Shown piece by piece: positions 24,151 to 33,647 of a DNA stretch of 64,000 nt. The stretch is taken from contig NZ_CP080419.1 of the NCBI RefSeq assembly GCF_019457595.1, positions 4,304,736 through 4,368,735 on the forward strand, written 5' to 3'. The notes below the pieces were generated by a model. The model was not told the origin of the DNA. It saw nothing but the letters and a program-made list of their open reading frames with translations, and searched no databases. Every line of letters starts with the position of its first letter. The first letter of the stretch is position 1. Source of the stretch: Shewanella psychrotolerans. GTDB lineage: Bacteria; Pseudomonadota; Gammaproteobacteria; Enterobacterales; Shewanellaceae. The translations under genes and the position numbers were made by a program.

Positions 24151-24271
24151 CAAGTTAGAAACAACTAAAATAAAAAACAAAAAACCAACACTTTCAATTG
24201 CATAAACAAAAAACCAACAGCATCACATTTATAAAAGTCATACTTTTATTAACTACAATGGCTTTCGGATC

Positions 24272-24286
24272 GCACCCAGTTAGTGC
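24272..24286. promoter_or_regulatory. NtrC-type binding site between the divergent promoters
   Basis: GCAC-N7-GTGC (GCACCCAGTTAGTGC) has the spacing of the NtrC palindrome GCACC-N5-GGTGC. It lies about 125 bp upstream of the cobA -24 element and about 150 bp upstream of the nasA one, fitting an enhancer shared by both operons. Only one clear site was seen, whereas NtrC enhancers often have two. Confidence 0.65.
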
Positions 24287-24435
24287 AAACAAAGATCATT
24301 TAAGGGCAAAAACCATAACCAACTGAAAAATATAACAACAACGATATACCTCTAAATAGGTAGATTTATTTCAAACAAAACACAAGCCCTTGTTTTTGTT
24401 TAAATAAAAATACAAACAAACCAACAATACAAGCT

Positions 24436-24452
24436 GTGGTTCAATATTTGCT
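24436..24452 (+). promoter_or_regulatory. Sigma-54 promoter of nasA
   Basis: GTGGTTCAATATTTGCT carries GG (24438-24439) and GC (24450-24451) separated by exactly 10 bases, with the -12 half TTTGCT fitting the consensus. The transcript would start near 24463, about 29 bases before the nasA ATG. The -24 half (TGGTTC) is weaker than that of the opposing promoter. Confidence 0.7.
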
Positions 24453-24491
24453 ACTTAAACACACAAAACCCATAAAACAGAGAGAACCACT

Positions 24492-27161
24492 ATGAGCCAG
24501 AATCCCGTAACTCCTTGGATTAAAACAACCTGTGCATATTGTGGTGTGGGTTGCGGTGTAGAAGCAAAACCGCTACGTGACGGTGCGCTACTCATTCGTG
24601 GTGATAAAAGCCACCCCGCTAACTTAGGAAAACTTTGCTCTAAAGGACAGGCACTAGGAGAGACGCTATCGGAAACCAATCGGCTTAAGTTTCCAATGAT
24701 CAAACATCAGCGGGTGAGTTGGGATGAAGCAATATCAACAGTGGCTGAGCAATTTCAGCAAACCATAGCCAAACATGGACCAGATTCTGTCGCTTTCTAT
24801 CTATCTGGCCAGCTATTAACAGAAGACTACTATGTGGCTAACAAACTGATGAAAGGCTTCATTGGCAGCGCAAACGTCGACACCAATTCAAGACTGTGCA
24901 TGTCCTCAAGCGTTGCGGGTCACAAACGCGCCTTTGGTAGCGATTCAATACCCGGCTGTTATCAGGATATCGAAGCCGCTGATCTCATCATTCTTGTGGG
25001 CTCAAACCTAGCCTGGTGTCATCCGATCCTATATCAGCGCATTAAAGCGGCAAAAGCCCAAAACCCCAAGTGTAAGCTGGTGGTGATAGATCCCAGGAAA
25101 ACCGCCTCATGCAATGACGCCGATCTGCATTTGGCCATTGCTAACGGTAAAGATGTACTGTTATTCAATCGCTTATTAACCTATCTCGCCGACAATCAAC
25201 TGCTCGACCAGGATTATATTGAACAACACACTCAGGGTTTTGAAGCCGCATTACACAGTGCACAGCAAGATAAACTCACACTGGAACAGACTGCGAAGCA
25301 ACTGCAGATAAGCACCGCAGAGCTTAAACAGTTTTTTGAGCTATTTAGCCACAGCGATAAAGTATTGACCCTCTACTCTCAAGGGGTTAACCAATCCACT
25401 CAGGGCACAGATAAAGTCAATAGCATTATTAATTGTCATCTGGCCATGGGAAAAATAGGTCAACCTGGCAGTAGTCCCTTCTCTATTACTGGGCAACCCA
25501 ATGCCATGGGCGGACGTGAAGTGGGCGGTTTAGCCAATATGCTTGCATCGCATTTAGATTTTAATGAGCGTAACAGTGAATTGGTAAGTGATTTCTGGCG
25601 CGCACCTCAAATAGCAACTCGACCAGGTCTCAAAGCCGTCGATATGTTCGATGCAATTGCAGAGGGAAAAATAAAAGCCATCTGGATCATAGCAACCAAC
25701 CCAGCCGTCAGCCTGCCCGATAGCCATAAAATTAAAGCCGCCTTAGCCCAATGTCCTTTTGTGGTGGTATCAGATTGTGTTGCAGATACAGACACTCTGG
25801 CATTGGCTGATGTGAAGCTACCTGCTCAGGGCTGGTCAGAAAAGTCGGGAACAGTCACTAACTCTGAACGGCGTATATCGCGTCAGCGCAGGGTGACGAC
25901 GACACCTGGCGAGGCTAAACCCGACTGGTGGATCATCAGTGAAGTGGCCAAACGAATGGGATTTAGTCATGGGTTTAACTATCGCCATGAAGCGGAGATA
26001 TTCCGAGAATATGCCAGCCTAACCAACAAAGCCCAAGCGTTAAGTCAAAATGCGCTGGTTCTCGGCGACTTAGCTACTATTTCTGATAACGACTACTACC
26101 AGTTGGCTCCTCAGCAGTGGCCTGTAAACCAATTGCAATCTCAAACACTCCATCAACGTCTGTTTGCTGATGGCCGATTTAATACCGACAACCTCAGAGC
26201 CAGACTGATCCCGGTGCGCTATATCGCGTCAACACAAGCATGTGATCAGCAATTTCCTCTGAAACTCAGCAGTGGTCGTAGCCGAGATCAATGGCACACT
26301 ATGACACGCACCGCCTTGGCGGCTCGGTTATGCCAACATCAGCCAGAACCCCAGCTGCAGATCCATCCTCAAGATGCCGCAGTTTATCAACTCAATCAGC
26401 ATGATATTGCGGAGATAACCAGTGCGACAGGCAAAGCATTATTACGGGTTAACATCAGCAAAGACGTTAAACCCGGTGAGTTGTTCTCTGCGATTCATTG
26501 GAGCAACAGTAACGCCAGTGCTGGTAAAATTAGTACGCTTGGGCAAGCATTTATCGACCCGATTTCCGGTCAACCCGAGATGAAAGCAACACCAGTGAGT
26601 GTCCGTCGTTTTAATCCCCAAAGCCAAGCAATAGTTGTTTGTCGCCAATCTTTAGAGCAGCTTGAATTCCCCTATTGGGTAAAACAGACAATCAACGGAG
26701 GGTTTTGCTATTTCATTGGCAGCGAATTGTCACCTAGCGCGCTCAACAGTAGGCTAAAAGCCCTGTCACCCTATCAACAAACCACCCAAGTTATGACCGA
26801 GTCGCCCCAACAGGAGTGTTATAGCTTAGCCCAGAGTTGGCAGCAACGGCTTCAATTTGCCTACATAGTGAATGAGCAACTTGATCCGAATCACTATGCC
26901 TGGTTTGCAGCACTATTTAATGAGCAGGATGAGCTTTCTACACTGCTAAGCAGCCTGCTGTCGGCAGAGCCTAAGGGCACATTGGCCAAAGGCAGAATCA
27001 TTTGCGCCTGCAAGCAAGTTGGCGAAAGAGCACTCTCCTGCTCCATAAAGCAACAAGGGGTTAAAGATACTGCGACCCTAATGACGCTAACTGAAGCGGG
27101 CAGTGGCTGCGGAAGCTGCATTGCGGAATTAGAGCAATTAATAGAAGCAGTTCATGACTAA
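24492..27161 (+). CDS. nasA: Assimilatory nitrate reductase catalytic subunit
   Basis: 889 residues of the molybdopterin oxidoreductase superfamily. The N-terminal [4Fe-4S] site is C14-x2-C17-x3-C21 and C49 followed by K51. The molybdopterin domain spans the middle, with CMSSSVAGHKRAFG, SNLAWCHP and GQPNAMGGREVGG as recognisable NasA blocks; C896-type terminal ligands are replaced by a BFD-like [2Fe-2S] region with C838, C840, C873 and C876. It reduces nitrate to nitrite, which NirBD then takes to ammonium. A separate NADH-dependent electron transfer subunit (NasB/NasC type) is not in the window, so the electron donor (ferredoxin, flavodoxin or a distant subunit) is open. Confidence 0.93.
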   Translation: MSQNPVTPWIKTTCAYCGVGCGVEAKPLRDGALLIRGDKSHPANLGKLCSKGQALGETLSETNRLKFPMIKHQRVSWDEAISTVAEQFQQTIAKHGPDSVAFYLSGQLLTEDYYVANKLMKGFIGSANVDTNSRLCMSSSVAGHKRAFGSDSIPGCYQDIEAADLIILVGSNLAWCHPILYQRIKAAKAQNPKCKLVVIDPRKTASCNDADLHLAIANGKDVLLFNRLLTYLADNQLLDQDYIEQHTQGFEAALHSAQQDKLTLEQTAKQLQISTAELKQFFELFSHSDKVLTLYSQGVNQSTQGTDKVNSIINCHLAMGKIGQPGSSPFSITGQPNAMGGREVGGLANMLASHLDFNERNSELVSDFWRAPQIATRPGLKAVDMFDAIAEGKIKAIWIIATNPAVSLPDSHKIKAALAQCPFVVVSDCVADTDTLALADVKLPAQGWSEKSGTVTNSERRISRQRRVTTTPGEAKPDWWIISEVAKRMGFSHGFNYRHEAEIFREYASLTNKAQALSQNALVLGDLATISDNDYYQLAPQQWPVNQLQSQTLHQRLFADGRFNTDNLRARLIPVRYIASTQACDQQFPLKLSSGRSRDQWHTMTRTALAARLCQHQPEPQLQIHPQDAAVYQLNQHDIAEITSATGKALLRVNISKDVKPGELFSAIHWSNSNASAGKISTLGQAFIDPISGQPEMKATPVSVRRFNPQSQAIVVCRQSLEQLEFPYWVKQTINGGFCYFIGSELSPSALNSRLKALSPYQQTTQVMTESPQQECYSLAQSWQQRLQFAYIVNEQLDPNHYAWFAALFNEQDELSTLLSSLLSAEPKGTLAKGRIICACKQVGERALSCSIKQQGVKDTATLMTLTEAGSGCGSCIAELEQLIEAVHD

Positions 27162-27245
27162 AAGTAAACCCATAAAAACTAGCAAATATACAAAATTAAT
27201 CGTTTTTTAAGATTAACGCTATCTAGCCAAACTCATTTACACCAC

Positions 27246-27266
27246 AAATGATAACGGTTATCATTT
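27246..27266. promoter_or_regulatory. Perfect palindrome resembling a Fur box
   Basis: AAATGATAACGGTTATCATTT is an exact inverted repeat. Its core TGATAAC-G-GTTATCA has the 7-1-7 layout of the Fur consensus TGATAAT-A-TTATCA, with one change per half. It lies 25 bases before the DUF2061 start codon, where bound Fur would block transcription. Confidence 0.6.
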
Positions 27267-27291
27267 ACATTAATTGAAGAGGAGTTGCATC

Positions 27292-27483
27292 ATGGCTAAA
27301 ACATTCACTTTTGCGATACTACACTTCGGTGTCGCGTTCACCATTACCTACCTGTTAACCGGTAGCATAGTGATTGGCGGCGCGGTGGCTCTGATTGAAC
27401 CGGCTATAAATACTGTCGTGTTCTACTTCCACGATAAGGTGTGGCAACGCATAGAGAAGCGCTCCCGGCCACTGTTAGCCTGA
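27292..27483 (+). CDS. DUF2061-family small membrane protein
   Basis: 63 residues: MAKTFTFAILHF, a hydrophobic span (VAFTITYLLTGSIVIGGAVA), then EPAINTVVFYFHDKVW. The aromatic/HDK block near residue 45 is the family's most conserved part. The ATG at 27292 has GAGGAG 7 bases before it. A Fur-like palindrome sits in the promoter region. Function unknown. It is the intact counterpart of the start-less copy at 11557. No terminator was seen between nasA and this gene, but the 130-bp gap and its own operator suggest independent control. Confidence 0.8.
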   Translation: MAKTFTFAILHFGVAFTITYLLTGSIVIGGAVALIEPAINTVVFYFHDKVWQRIEKRSRPLLA

Positions 27484-27681
27484 TTGTCGACGATACACAA
27501 CAAATGGACAGAAAAAGCCATTAACGCTTAAAGACAGATTGGTTTTAGCTTAATAATTAAAAAACAACCAATTGAACAGAGGATAATATCAAAGAAACAA
27601 AAACTACCTGTACCTTTTATTGACAGCATCTGCTATAAGTCGGGTTCGATATTTTGTTGTTATTACCTTACAAGGACTGTT

Positions 27682-28212
27682 ATGAAAGCTATTCTTGCTG
27701 CAGCCTGCCTGCTCGTCACGCCTCTCTCTTTCGCATCGGATTACCATCACGCCCTATCGGTCGGTGCGGGGATAGGCTATACCAGTATTTCATCAGATGA
27801 TAATGTCACCGATAATATTCCACTTCACTATGATCTTGCCTATCGCTACCAATTTTCCTCCGAATGGGGCCTAGAAGTGGGCTACCAAGATGTATTTGTC
27901 AACAATATCATTATCATTGGTAATCAAATGGATAATGTCGACAGCTTCCGTGCTGCGGCCCTATATACACTCCCCTTGTCTCAGCGAAACAGTCTGGTAT
28001 TTAAACTGGGCGCCAACCAATATCGACTAAAATTTACCGATACCGACGACAACGGCCGCAAATATACAGATGATGGTACTGGCCTGCTGGCAGGACTAGG
28101 CTGGCGGATGGAGTTTGCGTCGGGCATGGATCTCGGTCTCACCTATCACTATCAGGCGATGGATCTACTCGATACTCATACTTTTACTTTCAATCTGGGC
28201 TATCGCTTCTAA
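27682..28212 (+). CDS. Outer membrane beta-barrel protein (OmpA/OmpW-like fold)
   Basis: 176 residues. An N-terminal signal peptide (MKAILAAACLLVTPLSFASD, cut near residue 19) is followed by alternating polar and hydrophobic stretches typical of an 8-strand barrel, and the chain ends in YRF with a terminal aromatic, the BamA-recognised signal. Several strands read like SVGAGIGYT, WGLEVGYQDV and LGLTYHYQAM. I can not name the family with confidence; the size fits small outer membrane proteins such as OmpW/PagP-like or OmpA N-terminal barrels. Ligand unknown. Confidence 0.8.
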   Translation: MKAILAAACLLVTPLSFASDYHHALSVGAGIGYTSISSDDNVTDNIPLHYDLAYRYQFSSEWGLEVGYQDVFVNNIIIIGNQMDNVDSFRAAALYTLPLSQRNSLVFKLGANQYRLKFTDTDDNGRKYTDDGTGLLAGLGWRMEFASGMDLGLTYHYQAMDLLDTHTFTFNLGYRF

Positions 28213-28252
28213 CCCCTCAATTCATACCACATGAGTTTGATCTAAAAATCTA

Positions 28253-28306
28253 AAAGGCTGAGGAATTATTGTTGAGTTCCCAAAACAGTAACCAACTCAG
28301 CTTTTT
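28253..28306 (+). terminator. Possible terminator after the outer membrane barrel gene
   Basis: GGCTGAG (28256-28262) pairs with CTCAGC (28296-28301) around an A/T-rich loop that contains a shorter inner stem (GTTG/CAAC), followed by TTTTT. The long loop makes it weaker than a simple hairpin. Confidence 0.45.
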
Positions 28307-28742
28307 GATATCACAGCATACCTTTGCTTTGAGCAGGGAAAACTTCGAAGCCTCGCCTAGAGGCTGACCATAGTCATCTATCGACTCACCTCGTGGCTCA
28401 TATGACTATCGCGATATTGAATATTGCTTTTAGCCTTTCCAGGTGTCTTTCACCATATTTCAGCATTAATAGCAGGCTTAGCCATAAGCACAACTCTAAG
28501 CGACTCAGTAGTGGGGGCATCACAGCCAGAGACTTCCACCAATCTATTTGAACATACCAAACACTAAAGCAACAAACTCTGGATCGGTCATCAAAAATAA
28601 TTTCATTGCTATCATGAAGAAAGACAAATCGTTAGCACAGATAAAAGAAAATTCATTACCCAGAAAAACACTAGCAACTCACTCGCGTTATACTCAAATG
28701 ACAACACACTTCAGCATTTACCATTTATTGTGAGGACCCACT
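28307..28742. other. Intergenic stretch with no supported gene
   Basis: Only short frames without ribosome sites are present. One plus-strand frame (about 28420-28565) has a hydrophobic N-terminal part (SALIAGLAISTTLSDSVVGA) that could be a decayed signal peptide, but it lacks a start codon and is too short to call. Confidence 0.4.
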
Positions 28743-29321
28743 ATGGCTATTTCCACACTCGATAGAGGCTGTGCACTTATCATTGTCGATCTACAACAAG
28801 GCATAGTATGTATGCCAACGGTTCATCCAATATCTCAAGTCGTAGATAATTCCATTAAACTCAAGACCGCTTTTAAACAAAAGCAGCTACCTGTATTTCT
28901 GATCAACGTGAATGGCAAAGCCCCGGGCAGAAACCAACTGAGCCCAACAACGCAAAAGCCTGCGGCTAATTGGGCAGAGTTGATCCCAGAGCTAGATGTA
29001 AGCTCAGATGATAAATGCATAAGCAAACAGACATGGGGAGCATTTCACAACACTGATTTACATCAGCAATTGCAAAATGCAGACGTTACGCAAGTGGTCA
29101 TTACAGGCTTAATGACATCAATGGGTGTTGAGTCTACCGCGCGTCAGGCACATGAACATGGCTACAATGTCACCCTAGTAACCGATGCGATAACAGACAC
29201 CAACCTTGACGCCCATAACAACAGTTGTACCCATATTTTTCCCAAGTTAGCAGAGTGCGGAACAACGGAAGCTTTGCTAAAACTGCTTCAGTTGGACCAA
29301 CATAACAATTCAGCAAAATAG
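28743..29321 (+). CDS. Isochorismatase-family hydrolase with glycine in place of the catalytic cysteine
   Basis: 192 residues of the isochorismatase-like alpha/beta fold: IIVDLQQGI (D16), a lysine at CISKQTW (K95), and ITGLMTSMGVESTARQA. In cysteine hydrolases of this fold (nicotinamidase, N-carbamoylsarcosine amidase) the position of G128 is the nucleophilic cysteine. A glycine there is also the state in true isochorismatases such as EntB, which use the Asp-Lys-Gly arrangement. So either isochorismatase-type vinyl-ether hydrolysis or an unknown non-thiol reaction is likely, not amidase chemistry. No siderophore genes are next to it. The ATG at 28743 has GAGGA upstream. Confidence 0.82.
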   Translation: MAISTLDRGCALIIVDLQQGIVCMPTVHPISQVVDNSIKLKTAFKQKQLPVFLINVNGKAPGRNQLSPTTQKPAANWAELIPELDVSSDDKCISKQTWGAFHNTDLHQQLQNADVTQVVITGLMTSMGVESTARQAHEHGYNVTLVTDAITDTNLDAHNNSCTHIFPKLAECGTTEALLKLLQLDQHNNSAK

Positions 29322-29608
29322 CGCTATAAATACTATTAGATAACCCATCAATTAAGCCATACAAATAGCGGCGTACCAAAGCGACATTGACTACTCTCAA
29401 TCGTAACTTCCAGCCCAACTCTCGAGTCATAGCCGACACATAAATACACAGCATAATCCCCCCTGAAAAAACTGAATTGTTACAAATTTGATCATTTTCA
29501 CTCTAGATATCCCCTCACGGCTAATGCTAAATGGAGGGCGTGACGAAATAGCATTAACCAGAAAAGCTAAAACTCGTCCAAATAAAACTATAAAAAATAA
29601 GGATACTT

Positions 29609-32600
29609 ATGAAAGGAAGAAGACTGATAAAAAGAGGCAGCAGTTTATTTTGGGCCGCAAACCTTTTAAGCATATCAACAATGACTTTTGCTCAAGGCGT
29701 TACTGATGATAGCCCTAAAGCGTTGGAGTTTACCCTCATTACAGGTGATAAAGTCAGTGCCATGGCAACACCTAATCGGGGACTGTTTGGAGCCAGATTA
29801 GTCAGTGATGAAGGCCAGGAGCAGATCACCAGTTTACAACAATTGGGTAGTGACATTTACCTCATCCCGCCCAAAGCCGCTGAACTTGTCGATAAGGGAT
29901 TGCTCGACCGTGAACTTTTCAACCTCACCAAGTTATACAAAGCCGGTTTTGATGACGAGAGCATGGCTAACCTGCCTATCATCATTGAATACCGCGATGG
30001 TAACCTTCCTGCGACCAATGCTAATCTGAAAATCCCTGGCGCTAAACTCACCGCTAGGTTTGATATCATCGATAGTTTAGCGATGTCCGTCAGTAAGAGT
30101 GAGCTACAAGATTTACTGGCAAATTTAGATTATGCCAGCTCGATTCAAGGCGTATGGCTAGATGCCAGCGTAGAAGCCCACGAAGCTTTTGAAAGCCGCA
30201 GAAACAAACATTGGTGGAGCCACTCGATAGCCAAAGATGATAGCTATCCAACGGTGCCATTAACCGGAGCCTATGGAAATTACGCAGCGCCTTACAAAGG
30301 CAATGGCGTGAAGGTTGCGGTATTAGATACAGGTTATGATACAGATCATCCTGATCTTGCAGGCCAAGTCGTTGCGAGCCAGTCTTTTGTTTGGCCTTAC
30401 ACAGAAGTCGATGACATTAACGGTCATGGCACTCACACAGCCTCAACAGTAGCTGGTAATGGATTTGCCTCTAACGGCAAATATGCGGGCATGGCACCTA
30501 AAGCAGAATTACTCATTGCTAAAGTTCTTGGCGACAATGGCAGCGGCTCAACCTCTGGCATTATGCAAGCAATGGAATGGGCTGTTGATAATGGTGCAGA
30601 TATCATCAACATGTCATTAGGCAGCAGCGGCACCAGTTGCGATGGCCCTATGGTCGACTTAGTCGAAGCGTTAAGTGATAAAGCCTTATTTGTGATTTCG
30701 GCAGGTAATAGCTTTACCCGCGAAACCATTGGTATTCCAGGTTGTGCACCAAGCGCATTAACGGTTGCAGCGGTAGATAGAGGCAATGAAACTGCAAACT
30801 TTTCTAGCCGTGGCCCAAGCCCTGACGGCCACAGTTTAAAACCTGATATTGCCTCACAAGGGGTTAATGTTATTGCTGCGGCATCCGGTGGTAAAGGCGA
30901 TCATGCCTATCGCTCACTATCAGGAACCTCAATGGCCGCTCCTCATGTAGCTGGTGGCGCTGCTATCTTGCTTGAAGCAAGACCCGATCTCAGCCCTCGC
31001 CAATTAAAAAGTGTCTTAACCTCTTCAGTCACTGCCACGCAAGCGGATGTACTTGAGCAAGGCGCAGGGGCTATGGATGTCAACGCCGCTATCAAGCAAG
31101 TATTGGTTGCCAATCCAGGTCAAGAATTGGGGATGTTCACTTATGGTGAAACTCAAACTGCAGTGCAGAGCTTAGTGGCACTAGAAAACTTAAGTGATGA
31201 AGATATCACCCTAAAACTTAAACTGGAATTTACCGGTGAAGATGGCAAAAGTGCGATTCCTAGCAACGCCATTTGGCTAGATGCGCAGCAAGTCACTATC
31301 CCTGCGAAAAGCGTGGCGCAAGTGCCGGTTTGGATTAACCCTAGCGTAGAGTTAAACGACAGTGCTTATGGCACTATCGGCGGCCGCTTAACGGGTGAGT
31401 CTATGGGTAAAGATAAAGCAGGTTTAACGGTTCCTTTGTCTTACTGGATCACGCCACCATTAGTAGATTTAACCGTTAATCTATTCGACCGCTACGGCAA
31501 ACCAGCGAGTTACCCTTCTAAGTTTTACATTATGAATGGTGAAGATGCTTGGGTAGGCAATGTCAATTTGCAAAACGGCAGCAGAACCATAAGTGTTCCT
31601 AAAGGTGATTACTCTTTAGTCTCCTATATCATGACCTATGACCACCAAGGTAATTACGGTGGCTTAGTGCAGTCAGTAACCATGATGGCGGAGTTAAGCA
31701 CTAAGTTAACCCAGAACACTGTGATTGATTTCAATGCTTCTGAGGCCAGCCTGGTAGAGTTTGCAGCGAATAAACCTTTAATGTCACAAGGTTATAGTGC
31801 TGGTTTCACTTACGGTCTCAATGATGATCATCTACTTAAAGCAGGCTCAGTCGAAATCGCGCCAGACTATGTCACCCAAGTATATGCGCTGTCTCGTGGT
31901 CGCGATGATAGATTCGACAGTTTTATCACAACCCGAGCATTAGCCCCAAAAACCACACTGACCACAGGTAAAGGCACTGAAGTTGACTATACCATCCAAT
32001 CTGTATCAATGAACTTCCATGGCGAAGGTAGTGCAGAGGTGGTGGTGATTCAAGATCAAGGCTATCAAACAAATTGGGACGACTACGAGATTCAAGGCAA
32101 GGTTGTAATACTTGAGTTCCCGTACTTCTTCTCATCAAGCAGCATAAAAGAGCTGGCTAATCGCGGTGCAGTAGGGGTTATTGGTGCTAGACCAAACTCA
32201 CCAGGCCGCTTTAAATACAGCACTTACAGCATAGATAGCATTCCTACGGTTGGCTTAGATGCACACACCAGTGCAGTATTATTAGCAGAAGCCGAACAGG
32301 GACCGATAACGATTCATTGGTCAGGGGTTGCACCAGAACGTTCACCCTATGCTTACAACCTAAGAAACATCAGCCAAGGTAAAATTGAAACCGGCAAGCT
32401 GCATTTTGAACCGGCAAGCTTAGATCAGGGTCAATCGGATGGTGTTAATGGCAAGCGCAAGCTCGCCCAGCGCACCGCACATTATCATTCGCAAGGTGAT
32501 ACTCGCCCAGTATGGACGGATATGCATTCCCATGTCAGAGGCTTAAATCCTTTCTATGCTGGTGGTACACCTTTGGCGTTGATTGCACCTTTAACTCGAA

Positions 32601-33448
32601 CTGAGTATTACTCAACAGGTATTGATGGTGCTTGGACAGATATCGTCATGCCAAGATTTAATGTGTATACCTCTGGCGCATTATTTGAAGGTGCTCGTTA
32701 TTACAGCCGCGGCGCTAAAAATGATGTTTCTTGGTTCAAAGCAAGTAAAGGAGCAGCATTATTATCCAGTGGTTCTGCCTTAGGTTATCGTGATACTAAC
32801 TTGCTAGAAATTAGCTTACCTCATTTTGGTGACAGCTTTGGCCATGACGGTGTGGCAGGACGCGATGCATCTGCATTCGGCTTAACCTTAGTTAACGGCC
32901 AACCCACCAATACCAAAGGTGGCTTCATTGAACTTCCAGATGAAGATGCCAGAGTCACCTTGATCCGTACTTATCAGATGCGTCAAGTAGAGTCAGGCTC
33001 CTCGAGCAATGAAAAGTTAGGCACAGAGTACCTAGGTAGTTTTAGTTGGAATACCAACAGCGAACTTCAAGGCGCACAGCCAGTACTGGTACCTGCGATA
33101 GATTTGCCAGTTGATATGGAAAATACCATCGCCGCAAATCAGCCGATTCAGGCCAGAGTGTCAGCTAAGGTCGATCTTCGCAACGAAGTTTCACTGTCGC
33201 AAGTCTCTGTCCGTTATGCCATAGGTCAAGAGTGCCGCGTTGAAACCTATGTATACAAGTGCACTTCAATGGCTGAAACCCAAAACAGATGGCAAGATGC
33301 CAATGTGATGCAGCAAGATGGACAATGGTTTGTCAATTTGCCTAATAACGGCGAAGCAGGCGATTACGTACATTTGCAAATCACGGTACAAGATAACTTA
33401 GGTGGCGAATCTGAAGTGACCACAATACGAGCTTATCTACTTGATTAA
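29609..33448 (+). CDS. Large secreted subtilisin-type serine protease (S8)
   Basis: 1,279 residues. The signal peptide has a basic start (MKGRRLIKRGSS) and is cut near FAQ. Residues about 50-210 form a propeptide-like region. The S8 catalytic domain has the full triad: D240 in AVLDTGYDTDH, H273 in NGHGTHTAS, and S441 in GTSMAAPHVAGG, with the oxyanion asparagine in SAGNSF. A PA-like insertion follows (around 830-900, KELANRGAVGVIGA), and the remaining part is beta-rich, probably Fn3-like and substrate-binding. No PEP-CTERM or type IX sorting signal is seen. It probably degrades extracellular protein. AAGGA precedes the ATG, and a terminator follows. Confidence 0.92.
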   Translation: MKGRRLIKRGSSLFWAANLLSISTMTFAQGVTDDSPKALEFTLITGDKVSAMATPNRGLFGARLVSDEGQEQITSLQQLGSDIYLIPPKAAELVDKGLLDRELFNLTKLYKAGFDDESMANLPIIIEYRDGNLPATNANLKIPGAKLTARFDIIDSLAMSVSKSELQDLLANLDYASSIQGVWLDASVEAHEAFESRRNKHWWSHSIAKDDSYPTVPLTGAYGNYAAPYKGNGVKVAVLDTGYDTDHPDLAGQVVASQSFVWPYTEVDDINGHGTHTASTVAGNGFASNGKYAGMAPKAELLIAKVLGDNGSGSTSGIMQAMEWAVDNGADIINMSLGSSGTSCDGPMVDLVEALSDKALFVISAGNSFTRETIGIPGCAPSALTVAAVDRGNETANFSSRGPSPDGHSLKPDIASQGVNVIAAASGGKGDHAYRSLSGTSMAAPHVAGGAAILLEARPDLSPRQLKSVLTSSVTATQADVLEQGAGAMDVNAAIKQVLVANPGQELGMFTYGETQTAVQSLVALENLSDEDITLKLKLEFTGEDGKSAIPSNAIWLDAQQVTIPAKSVAQVPVWINPSVELNDSAYGTIGGRLTGESMGKDKAGLTVPLSYWITPPLVDLTVNLFDRYGKPASYPSKFYIMNGEDAWVGNVNLQNGSRTISVPKGDYSLVSYIMTYDHQGNYGGLVQSVTMMAELSTKLTQNTVIDFNASEASLVEFAANKPLMSQGYSAGFTYGLNDDHLLKAGSVEIAPDYVTQVYALSRGRDDRFDSFITTRALAPKTTLTTGKGTEVDYTIQSVSMNFHGEGSAEVVVIQDQGYQTNWDDYEIQGKVVILEFPYFFSSSSIKELANRGAVGVIGARPNSPGRFKYSTYSIDSIPTVGLDAHTSAVLLAEAEQGPITIHWSGVAPERSPYAYNLRNISQGKIETGKLHFEPASLDQGQSDGVNGKRKLAQRTAHYHSQGDTRPVWTDMHSHVRGLNPFYAGGTPLALIAPLTRTEYYSTGIDGAWTDIVMPRFNVYTSGALFEGARYYSRGAKNDVSWFKASKGAALLSSGSALGYRDTNLLEISLPHFGDSFGHDGVAGRDASAFGLTLVNGQPTNTKGGFIELPDEDARVTLIRTYQMRQVESGSSSNEKLGTEYLGSFSWNTNSELQGAQPVLVPAIDLPVDMENTIAANQPIQARVSAKVDLRNEVSLSQVSVRYAIGQECRVETYVYKCTSMAETQNRWQDANVMQQDGQWFVNLPNNGEAGDYVHLQITVQDNLGGESEVTTIRAYLLD

Positions 33449-33480
33449 ATTAGTGATAAATTAAGATTACTCGCAAAACA

Positions 33481-33510
33481 AAAACGGCTTTCATCATGAA
33501 AGCCGTTTTA
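33481..33510 (+). terminator. Terminator downstream of the S8 protease
   Basis: AAAACGGCTTTCAT and ATGAAAGCCGTTTT form a long perfect stem with a minimal loop, followed by T-rich sequence, 33 bases after the protease stop codon. It is symmetric enough to act in both directions. Confidence 0.85.
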
Positions 33511-33647
33511 TCTTACTTAATAACACTTAAGGTATTATTTTGCTTGGCAGTTAAATTCACCACTATAATCAAAGTGTAGTGGTACGGTGATTTTGGCTAC
33601 CTAATTAGAGGATGTTATGATTAATTCATAGCAGTATTAGGTGAAAA

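Noticed and set aside
24091..24180. Longer cobA start with a hydrophobic N-terminus that looks like a signal peptide
   Set aside because: A near-perfect sigma-54 promoter lies inside this stretch, and CobA is cytoplasmic; the start at 24090 fits better.
28548..28733. Plus-strand frame of about 60 codons
   Set aside because: No convincing start or ribosome site, and it ends against the isochorismatase gene's own ribosome site region; likely chance.
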